64,000 nt of DNA, from assembly GCA_963787375.1 (NCBI GenBank), contig CAWBCR010000031.1:186001-250000 (forward strand), read 5' to 3'. Source of the DNA: CAWBCR01 sp963787375 (GTDB lineage: Bacteria; Chloroflexota; Anaerolineae; Aggregatilineales; UBA3940). Position 1 is the first letter of the stretch. The number at the start of each line of letters is the position of its first letter. This document shows, piece after piece, positions 57,608 through 64,000 of the stretch. Below the pieces are notes generated by a model. The model was not told the DNA's origin, ran no database searches, and saw nothing but the letters and a program-made list of their open reading frames with translations. The position numbers were made by a program, and so were the translations under genes.

Positions 57608-58258
57608 CTAATCCTCGCCTATCTTATATCCCGATGCCACCCAGGCGTCGCGCATCACGGGGTTGCGGCGCAGGTAAGCATCCCTCACCTCTCTGGGCGT
57701 GTTGTTCAAGGCGCATGAGAAGTTCACACACTCCCGGCAGGTCTTGACCCGCAGGTTGTAGAAGAAGCTCACCGCGCAAACCGCCGCGATGCCGGCCAGC
57801 AGCCACTGCGCGCCGAGCAGCATAAAGGGGAAGGGAAACAGCACCAGCAGGCCCGCCCCGATCAGAAACTGGGCCTGTTCTCCGCGTGTCGCCGGCCCCG
57901 GTTCGAAGTCCCAGATTTTGAGGCAGCCCTGATTTGCCAGACAGACCAGCGTCGATCCGCTGCGGGCATAGTACGGGCAGTGGCGGCACAGGACATAGGT
58001 TTCCCACACGTTGAAGAACAGCGCCATGTAGGCCACCCACCCGACGATCCACCAGCCAAAGCCCGCGCGCACCATCCCGGCGACGCTGGCGACCACGAAA
58101 GGTATGAAAAGGGCAGCAAATGCTGCCAGGTCGGCCCAGCTATGGCGGCACACCAGCCGCCCCTTGATGTCACAGCCGGCGCAGGCCGACTCGTCGGCCC
58201 AGGTACACAGTCCGTAAGGGTTTACATCTGTCTTGTCGAGGGTTGGTAATGTGGTCAT
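57608..58258 (-). CDS. Cys-rich four-helix membrane protein
   Basis: 216 residues from ATG 58258. Cys clusters flank the helices: CTWADESACAGCDIKGRLVC near the start, VLCRHCPYYARSG and VCLANQGCLKIWDF in the middle, and TCRECVNFSC near the end. Four hydrophobic segments. The arrangement suggests iron-sulfur or other metal binding at one face of the membrane. Family not recognised by name. Confidence 0.78.
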   Translation of the reverse strand: MTTLPTLDKTDVNPYGLCTWADESACAGCDIKGRLVCRHSWADLAAFAALFIPFVVASVAGMVRAGFGWWIVGWVAYMALFFNVWETYVLCRHCPYYARSGSTLVCLANQGCLKIWDFEPGPATRGEQAQFLIGAGLLVLFPFPFMLLGAQWLLAGIAAVCAVSFFYNLRVKTCRECVNFSCALNNTPREVRDAYLRRNPVMRDAWVASGYKIGED

Positions 58259-58367
58259 CTCCCGGCCTTCTTTCAGCAGGTTCATACAGGCACAGGATAA
58301 GACTCTGACGCGGGGGCTGTCAAGGGTTGGCTCTCGAAAGGCAGGGGGCCTCCGTCCCTGTAACAGC

Positions 58368-59733
58368 CTAGACAGCCTCGCCCCGCACGGCATCCACGAT
58401 TGCCCAGATCAACGTGGCGACTGACCCGAAAACGGTTAGCAGCGCCCAACTGTTTGCCAATAGACCGAAAAGACTGGAAACCGCGCCCAGCGCAGTGATA
58501 CCCAGCAACGCAGCGCGCGCCCATCGCCGTTTTGCGGCGTGCGTGATGCCGACCACGATCAGCATGATCGCGCCCAGCAAAGCCACCATGGTGGCACCAG
58601 AACCGGTGAAGTACATGGCAAAAGCAGCAATCACCAGCACAGCAGCCCGCCACCAGCGCCGCACAAATGGCACCCCGGCAGGCGGCGGTGCCGCCGGGGC
58701 GCGGATCACTTGAGGCGGTGGCGCCACCGGGGCGGGCTCGGCGCGGGGTGTCTGAGTTTGCGCGGGCGCAGCGGCCTGATCTGCATTGGGCACTCCCAGC
58801 GCCCGCCGCACCATCTCCCGGACACTGAGGCTGTCGTCGGTCTCAGCGAGGTGGGCCAGCGTCTCGCGGGCAAGCTGCGACATGCCGCTGTCGGTGGCTT
58901 TCAACAGACGCGCCAGCTCGTGCACTGCGCCCTCCCGCGCGCCGACCAGCGGGCTGTCGAGCAGCGCCTGAAGCTCGGCAGGCAGCGACACGACCGTCTC
59001 CTCCGCCCAGAACACGAAGTCACCGCCCTGGCTGCCCAGCAGATGTCCGAAGTGGGGCGTCTGGCGGCTGCGGGTGTGCAGCCCCACCTGCCGCTGGAGG
59101 TGCAGCCCCAGCTCGTTGCCGGTCAGCAGGCCGCCGCGCTGCGCGAGGCGCTCCAGCAGCAGGCCGGTGAAAACAGAGTGCCCGCCGGGCCCATAGCGGT
59201 CGGCAACCTGTTGATCGGCCTGCCCGGCAGCAATGGCCTGGACCGCGCGGCGGGTCATCAGGTCTTCAAGCAGCCGGTCTGCCTGCGCCGCCCGCGCGCG
59301 TGATGGCCAGCCCGCTGAAGCAGGCGTCGAGCACAAACAGGATGTGCTTGGCCGGGATGTACTTGCTCTGATCGACCAGGTGATCCATCTCGATGGCGGA
59401 CGAATAGTGCTCCGGGTCGAACCCCACCGGCAGCAAAAGGCCGATCTCGCTGCCGTCCGCCGCCCGGCGCGTCACGCCGTGCCCGGCGAAGTAAACCAGC
59501 ACCCGGTCATCCGGCCCGGTCTTCGCCAGATCATCGATCAGATAGCCCAGGATGGCATCACGGGTGGCGTCCGAATCACACAGCAGCCTGACCTCAAAGC
59601 CGAGGCTGTCGGTCAGGTACTGCGCGGTCGCTTTGGCGTCATGCGAGGCGGTTTGCAGCGGTGGCAGCGCCGCATAGGCATCAATGCCCACAACCAGCGC
59701 GTGCGATCTCGCATAGTACGGCTGGTAAGCCAT
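58368..59733 (-). CDS. Caspase-like (C14) protease with HEAT-like region and C-terminal membrane helices, one frameshift
   Basis: About 455 residues. p20-type domain: HALVVGIDAYAALPPL, RVLVYFAGHG (His 85) and ILFVLDACFSG (Cys 138). The break near 59300 has one G too many. Removing it gives ITRAAAQADRLLEDLMTRRAVQAI. The p10-type part follows (GPGGHSVFTGLLLERL), then a helical repeat-like region (LDSPLVGAREGAVHELARLL, AHLAETDDSLSVREMVRRAL), a Pro/Ala linker and four C-terminal hydrophobic segments. Both catalytic residues are kept. Bacterial caspase homologues often act in cell-death or immune signalling. Confidence 0.9.
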
Positions 59734-59768
59734 GATGGTCTCCGTCGGCTATGCAGACGAACAAGATC

Positions 59769-59774
59769 ATTATA
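59769..59774 (-). promoter_or_regulatory. -10 element of the caspase gene
   Basis: TATAAT on the minus strand, 35 bases ahead of the ATG at 59733. A weak -35, TTTTGG, is 17 bases upstream. Confidence 0.65.
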
Positions 59775-59837
59775 GGCGATAAAACATAAAGCCAAAAGCC
59801 CGATCACGGCTGCGCGCCAGCAAAACGATCTTCCCCA

Positions 59838-59866
59838 TTGACAACTGGTCATACCAGTGCTAGACT
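59838..59866 (+). promoter_or_regulatory. Promoter of the FadR-type regulator
   Basis: TTGACA at 59838-59843, a 17-base spacer and TAGACT at 59861-59866. An alternative -10, TATACT, lies at 59866-59871. Operator 1 fills the spacer. Confidence 0.7.
59844..59858. promoter_or_regulatory. FadR-type operator 1
   Basis: ACTGGT-CAT-ACCAGT, a perfect 6-bp inverted repeat with 3-base spacer between the -35 and -10. It closely matches the ACTGGTCNGACCAGT consensus known for the FadR group. Confidence 0.8.
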
Positions 59867-59878
59867 ATACTCAAGGCA

Positions 59879-59893
59879 ACTGGTAAGACCAGT
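59879..59893. promoter_or_regulatory. FadR-type operator 2
   Basis: ACTGGT-AAG-ACCAGT, the same palindrome 35 bases downstream of operator 1, ending just before the AAGGAG ribosome site. Together the two sites imply self-repression. Confidence 0.8.
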
Positions 59894-59904
59894 GAAGGAG
59901 CATC

Positions 59905-60651
59905 ATGCCCACCAGAGCCGTCGAGAAAGCATCCAACCGCGCCGAGCGCCAGCTCGTCGAAGGCATGATCGCCGGCACGTATCCCTCAGGCAGCGCGCTG
60001 CCCGGCGAGCGCGACCTGTGCAAGCAGTTGGGCGTCGCGCGGCCCGCCCTGCGTGAGGCGCTCCAGCGGCTGGCCCGCGACGGCTGGCTCGACATCCAGC
60101 AGGGCAAGCCCACGCAGGTCAACGGCTTCATGCGCGACGGCAACCTGAACGTGCTGATCAACCTGTTACAGGTGGATATCACCCTGCTGCCCGACTTCGT
60201 GCCCAACCTGCTCGAAATCTGGAGCCTGCTCGCGCCGGGATACGCCGCCGAAGCCATCGCGCGGCAGCCGCAGGAAGTCGCCCGGCTGCTGTACGGCTTT
60301 CGCGGGCTGGCCGACCGGCCCAGCCCGTTCGCCCGCGCGCAGTGGCGGCTGCACCGCGCGCTGATCGACCTGTGCGGCAACCCGGTGTACGGGCTGATCC
60401 TGAACAGCTTCCACGATTTCTACACCCGGCTCGCCCGCCATTACCTCGACGAGCCGGAGATGCGCGACGAGGTGCGCGCCTTCTGGGACGCGCTGTACCA
60501 CGCGGCGCTGGCCAGTCAGCCTGACCGGGGCGCGGACCTGATGCGCCGGCACATGCTGGCCATCCGGCAGCGCTGGCCGCAGCTCGACGTCGCGGCGTGG
60601 ATTCACGACGAGGAACCTGAGGAGGAGGAGATTGAGATGGACGATGGGTAA
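59905..60651 (+). CDS. FadR-subfamily GntR transcriptional regulator
   Basis: 248 residues. Winged helix 10-75: AERQLVEGMIAGTYPSGSALPGERDLCKQLGVARPALREALQRLARDGWLDIQQG. An all-helical ligand domain (FadR_C type) runs to about 230, followed by an acidic tail EEPEEEEIEMDD. ATG 59905 after GTGAAGGAGCATC. FadR proteins bind acyl-CoA or organic acids. Two palindromic sites in its own promoter point to autoregulation. The downstream membrane protein and the divergent caspase could also be controlled. Confidence 0.93.
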   Translation: MPTRAVEKASNRAERQLVEGMIAGTYPSGSALPGERDLCKQLGVARPALREALQRLARDGWLDIQQGKPTQVNGFMRDGNLNVLINLLQVDITLLPDFVPNLLEIWSLLAPGYAAEAIARQPQEVARLLYGFRGLADRPSPFARAQWRLHRALIDLCGNPVYGLILNSFHDFYTRLARHYLDEPEMRDEVRAFWDALYHAALASQPDRGADLMRRHMLAIRQRWPQLDVAAWIHDEEPEEEEIEMDDG

Positions 60652-60670
60652 CGCTTCAGAGGGAACGGGC

Positions 60671-60734
60671 GATGCTCCGGCTGCCGCTGATAGTGCAAGT
60701 ATCGGCGGCGACAGGCGGCACACACCGGAGCATC
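60671..60734. other. Structured element after the FadR gene
   Basis: GATGCTCCGG (60671-60680) pairs with CCGGAGCATC (60725-60734). Inside, TGCCGC/GCGGCA and GCTGATA/TATCGGC can extend the structure. Could be a terminator without U-tail or a structured leader for the next gene. Confidence 0.55.
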
Positions 60735-60773
60735 AGGACGCGCCGCCAGGGGTAGTGCACCCCCCAGTATAAC

Positions 60774-61415
60774 ATGAAAGGACCCCACTTGGAACGGATG
60801 AGCAAAGCCCGCCGGGTCGCCGGCGAGGTGCTGTCACAGCTATTGAGCGTGCCGGTTCTGTCCGGCGTGCTGGTCACCTTCATCTTCTTCAAACTCCCCG
60901 CGAACATCCCCGACCGGCTGGGCGGGTTCGGCTGGACGCTGCTGTTCCTGAGCCTGATCCCGCTGTGCAGCCTGTTCTTCTACATCCCCGGCAAAATCCG
61001 CGAGAAGGCGCGCATCATCAAGCGCCAGCGCATTGCCAGCTTTGTGTTCATGATCGTCAGCTACCCGATCGGCTTCGTGGTGCTGCGCCTGACGCACGCG
61101 CCGAAGGTCTACGAGGCCATCGCCGTGACGTACACGCTGGTCACGCTGGGGCTGATCCTGCTGAATTACGTGATCCGCTACAAGGCCAGCGGGCACGCGG
61201 CAGGGGTCGCCGGGCCGGTGGCGGCGATGATCTACCTGTACGGGCTGATCGCCGTGCCGCTGCTGGCGCTCATCCCGCTGACAAGCTGGGCGCGCGTCAG
61301 CGCGAAGGGTCACAACGTGTGGCAGACGGTCGCCGGGGCGCTGCTCTCGCTGAGCATTACCGCGCTGGTGCTGTGGGCCTACGGCTTCCTGCCGATGCAC
61401 GGACTGGTGCGGTAG
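60774..61415 (+). CDS. Six-helix membrane protein, possible PAP2-like
   Basis: 213 residues. Six hydrophobic segments. KASGHAAGVAGPV resembles the SGHA motif of PAP2 lipid phosphatases, but the other two PAP2 motifs are not clear, so this is tentative. A TATAAC -10 abuts ATG 60774, so the downstream in-frame ATG 60798 (MSKARRVAGEVL) may be the real start. Confidence 0.72.
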   Translation: MKGPHLERMSKARRVAGEVLSQLLSVPVLSGVLVTFIFFKLPANIPDRLGGFGWTLLFLSLIPLCSLFFYIPGKIREKARIIKRQRIASFVFMIVSYPIGFVVLRLTHAPKVYEAIAVTYTLVTLGLILLNYVIRYKASGHAAGVAGPVAAMIYLYGLIAVPLLALIPLTSWARVSAKGHNVWQTVAGALLSLSITALVLWAYGFLPMHGLVR

Positions 61416-61466
61416 GGCGCTGCACAGGACACGAATATCCTCCCACGCAGTAAAGGGTAAAAGAGT

Positions 61467-63059
61467 ATGCGTATCAGACTGATAGAGCCAAAATCAACGA
61501 GCAACAACGTGTACGATCACAGCCTGCTGCCGCGACTGGGCCTCCCGCTGCTGGCGGCGGTGCTGGGCCAGCGCGGGCACGACGTGGTGATCTACGTCGA
61601 GTCGCTGGCCCCGGTCAACTGGGACGACCTGCTGTCCGCCGACCTGGTCGGCTTCTCGTCGACGACCGCCACCACGCCCCCCGCCTACGCCATGGCCGAC
61701 CGGCTGCGCGCAGCGGGCAAGCCGGTGGTTTTCGGCGGGGCGCACGCCACCTTCCTGCCCGACGAGGCGCTGCTGCACGCCGACTACGTGGTGCGCGGCG
61801 AGGGCCACGTCACGCTGGTCAGGCTGGCCGAGGCGCTCGAATCCGACGGCGACGTGTCGGGCATCGACGGGCTGTCGTATCACGGGCCCGATGGGCCGGT
61901 CCATAACCCCGACCGCCCCAACTGCGACAACGCGACCTTCGCCGCGCTGCCTGCGCCCGACCTGACGAAGATCGTCGGGCACGAGCGGATGATCACCTAC
62001 CCAATGATGACGCAGTGGGGCTGCCCCTATAACTGCAACTTCTGCTCGGTGATCAAGATGTTCGGGCGGAAGGTGCGCGCCCGGAACATCGCAGACGTGC
62101 TGGACGAGCTGGCCGCGCTGCCGGCGGGGCATGACGTGTTCTTCTACGACGACAACCTGGTGGTCGACAAGCGGCGCACCAAGGCGCTGCTGCGCGGGAT
62201 GCTGGAGCGCGGCATCACCGTGACGTGGTCGGCGCAGATGCGCGCCGAGGCGATCTACAAGGACAAGAAGACCGGCGAGTGGGACACCGAGCTGCTGGAG
62301 CTGATGCGCGAGACGCGCTGCGCCTGGGTGTACATCGGCTTCGAGTTGGTCAACCCGGAGGCGCTCAAGGAGTTCAACAAGCAGCAGACCGTCGAGCAGA
62401 TCGACGACAGTATCCGCGCCTTCCACGACTACGGCATCCGCGTGCACGGCATGTTCGTGTGCGGCTGCGACGCCGACACGCCGCAGACGGTGCAGGCGAC
62501 GGTCGACTTTGCCATCCGGCGCGACATCGACACAGTGCAGTTCCTGACGATCACGCCGCTGCCCGGCACCGAGTTTTCGGCGCAGATGCAGGCCGAGGGC
62601 CGCATCCTGACTGAGGACTGGTCGCTATACGACGGGCACCACGCGCTGATCCAGCCCAAGCACATGACGCCCTACGCGCTGCAGATGGCGACCTTCCGGG
62701 GGATGCTGCGCTTCTACGCGCCGCGCCGGGCATGGGGGCTGCTGCTGCGCAACGTCATGCGCGAGATGCCGTTCCTGCTGCGGCTGTTCGTGCGCGAGCG
62801 CAAGCTGCGCATCGCGCTGCCGCGCGTGGTGGCGATGGCCCTCAATTCGAAGAAGCGGCTGGCGATCCTCGACACGCTCCAGCAGGCGCTCGACCTGCCC
62901 GCGTGGCTGCGGCTGCGGGCGGTGTTCCTGGTGCCGATCTTCCGCAGCTACGCCTATCGCCACACGCGGCAGGGGCTGCGCCAGCCGCAAAACCGCGACT
63001 ACGTCGCGTGGCTGCGCGCGCTGACCGGCGGGCGGCAGTCGGCGCACAAGGCAGTATAA
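61467..63059 (+). CDS. Radical SAM protein with B12-binding-like N-terminal domain
   Basis: 530 residues. N-terminal Rossmann-like domain 1-150 (LGLPLLAAVLGQRGHDVVIY, VVFGGAHATFLPDEAL, YVVRGEG); the DxHxxG cobalamin motif is not visible. Cluster motif CPYNCNFC (Cys 186, 190, 193). The barrel continues with FFYDDNLVVD, VTWSAQMRAE and WVYIGFELVNPEALKEFNKQQT. The C-terminal 130 residues are basic and helical. Class B-type architecture (HpnJ/BchE-like); the substrate is unknown. Confidence 0.9.
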   Translation: MRIRLIEPKSTSNNVYDHSLLPRLGLPLLAAVLGQRGHDVVIYVESLAPVNWDDLLSADLVGFSSTTATTPPAYAMADRLRAAGKPVVFGGAHATFLPDEALLHADYVVRGEGHVTLVRLAEALESDGDVSGIDGLSYHGPDGPVHNPDRPNCDNATFAALPAPDLTKIVGHERMITYPMMTQWGCPYNCNFCSVIKMFGRKVRARNIADVLDELAALPAGHDVFFYDDNLVVDKRRTKALLRGMLERGITVTWSAQMRAEAIYKDKKTGEWDTELLELMRETRCAWVYIGFELVNPEALKEFNKQQTVEQIDDSIRAFHDYGIRVHGMFVCGCDADTPQTVQATVDFAIRRDIDTVQFLTITPLPGTEFSAQMQAEGRILTEDWSLYDGHHALIQPKHMTPYALQMATFRGMLRFYAPRRAWGLLLRNVMREMPFLLRLFVRERKLRIALPRVVAMALNSKKRLAILDTLQQALDLPAWLRLRAVFLVPIFRSYAYRHTRQGLRQPQNRDYVAWLRALTGGRQSAHKAV

Positions 63060-63138
63060 GCCACTATCCTCGGCTGGAAATCACAGTGGCGACGCATTGC
63101 TGCGTCGCCCCTGTTCATTTCTGCGATCCGCCGCGTGG

Positions 63139-63511
63139 CTACGGCACGTCGGTCAGGTCGTCGTCCTGCTGGTTCTGGTTGAAGAACTGGTCGATCTTGG
63201 TGGCGATGGCGTCGCCGGTCGCGTCGGGCTGAGCGGCCTGCACGGTCGCGCTGGGCGGCACGGCGCTCGGCTGGACCTGCGGTGCAGGTGAGGCGGTCGG
63301 CGGCTGGGCCGGTGCGGGCGCGGCGGTGGCCTGCGGCGCGGGCGTGGGCGCTGCCGTCGCGGGCCGGATCAGCGTGGCGGGGGCCGCCACCGGCGGCTGC
63401 GTGGGCTGGGCGTTACGCCCGCCCCGCGCGCTGGCGACGGTCGCCAGGGCCAGCGCCGCCAGCCCCCGCGACCATCGCCAGCCGCGCGCTCATGCGGCGA
63501 TGCGCTGTCAC
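63139..63511 (-). CDS. Secreted Pro/Ala-rich protein, one frameshift
   Basis: About 123 residues. Likely GTG start at 63511 overlapping the upstream stop (TAGTG), or ATG 63493. The signal peptide SARLAMVAGLAALALATVAS appears once one G is removed from the run at 63463-63467. Then a long Pro/Ala/Thr stretch (PATAAPTPAPQATAAPAPAQ) and a short acidic end TKIDQFFNQNQQDDDLTD. No family recognised. Confidence 0.6.
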
Positions 63512-64000
63512 TACGCGCCTCCGCCGGGCTGCGGCTGCGGGCGGTTGGCCTGACGCCACTCGAAGACGGCCTGGCGCAGATCGAGCGACGCGCCGGCCAG
63601 CGAGAAGTGCGCGCTGCGCAGCGAGGTCGCCGCCTGGTGCAGCGTGTCGCGGGCCTGTGCCCGGTCGGTCACGTTGCCCTGGTCGTCGAACCCGGCGTGG
63701 GTCGCCATGATCGACGCGGCCTGGTCGTGCGCGGTCTGCGCGTCGGCGATCTGGCTCTGAAACGAGGCCAGCGCCGTCTCCAGGCTCGACGTGTCCTTGC
63801 CCTGCGCCTTCAGGTTGTCGATCCAGCCCTGCACGTCGGTCGTGATCTGGCCGGCGAAGGTCAGGCGGTTGGCCTGGTTGGCCAGCGCAAGCTGCGCGCG
63901 CTGGTAGCACAGGTGCATCAGCGGCGCGTCGGGGGTGGGGTCGGCCTGCACGAGAGCCGTCCCGCCGCCTGCGGCCAACGCCGTCGTCGCGCCGCCCAGC
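63511..64000 (-). CDS. Secreted helical protein, 5' end outside window
   Basis: At least 162 residues; the frame is open to the window edge, where GGATTALAAGGGTALVQA looks like the end of a signal peptide. The rest is helical: HLCYQRAQLALANQANRLTF, VQGWIDNLKAQGKDTSSLETALASFQSQIADAQTAHDQ and RAQARDTLHQAATSLRSAHFSLAGASLDLRQAVFEWRQ, a possible coiled-coil bundle. Couples to the Pro-rich gene that follows. Unknown function. Confidence 0.7.
   Translation of the reverse strand, partial: LGGATTALAAGGGTALVQADPTPDAPLMHLCYQRAQLALANQANRLTFAGQITTDVQGWIDNLKAQGKDTSSLETALASFQSQIADAQTAHDQAASIMATHAGFDDQGNVTDRAQARDTLHQAATSLRSAHFSLAGASLDLRQAVFEWRQANRPQPQPGGGA

Overview
This 64-kb window is a dense, GC-rich stretch of bacterial chromosome, most plausibly from a member of the Chloroflexota (Anaerolineae-like). 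That placement is inferred, not computed. It rests on the many lipoproteins with long Thr/Pro-rich linkers after the lipobox cysteine, the cluster of eukaryote-like signalling modules (TIR, STAND NTPase with TPRs, caspase fold, FGE/C-type-lectin fold, WD40, class III cyclase), and dispersed short palindromic repeats. I see no rRNA, tRNA, CRISPR array or transposase gene. About a dozen genes are split by single-base indels but are otherwise intact. I annotate each as one gene and treat most of the indels as probable base-calling errors.

Layout. 1-4400: tryptophan operon trpC-trpF-trpB-(glycosyltransferase-like gene)-trpA on +, with two copies of a palindromic CGCAAAG element. 4535-15575: a maltodextrin cluster on -, read as binding lipoprotein, two permeases, two cytoplasmic GH13 enzymes and a secreted GH57 lipoprotein. 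It is preceded by a MarR regulator and an MFS exporter (15751-17634), DegV, an SDR and a P-loop protein (to 20392). 20612-30315: cell-wall amidase, glutaredoxin-like protein, SDR, WD40 lipoprotein, a cassette of three unknown genes, a PAS-GAF histidine kinase, a dolichol-phosphate-mannose-synthase-like glycosyltransferase, a YdcZ-type transporter and a HAD phosphatase. 30394-35039: a Cys-rich small protein and a very large fusion of a YfhO-like membrane protein with a polysaccharide flippase.

35046-44296 is the most accessory-looking part. It holds a RelE-type toxin-antitoxin pair, a TIR-transmembrane-FGE protein divergent from a STAND NTPase with six TPRs, a translationally coupled pair of unknown genes, a duplicated membrane protein, an alpha/beta hydrolase, a HEAT-repeat protein and a MazF-type toxin-antitoxin pair. 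44394-54530: type II NADH dehydrogenase with a near-consensus promoter, WD40-like lipoprotein, M50 protease, nucleotide cyclase, glycerophosphodiesterase, FGE-fold lipoprotein, M20 peptidase and an FG-GAP-like lipoprotein. 54717-56239 is a low-GC patch with an esterase whose catalytic serine codon reads Leu. 56240-64000: HtrA protease, Cys-rich membrane protein, membrane-anchored caspase homologue, FadR-type regulator with two clear operators, membrane protein, radical SAM protein and two secreted proteins at the window edge.

The best candidate for an undescribed system is the divergent TIR-TM-FGE / STAND-TPR pair at 35604-39481: an apparent receptor with an outside lectin-like domain and an inside TIR domain that keeps its catalytic-position glutamate, next to a nucleotide switch. 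Function is inferred from architecture only.
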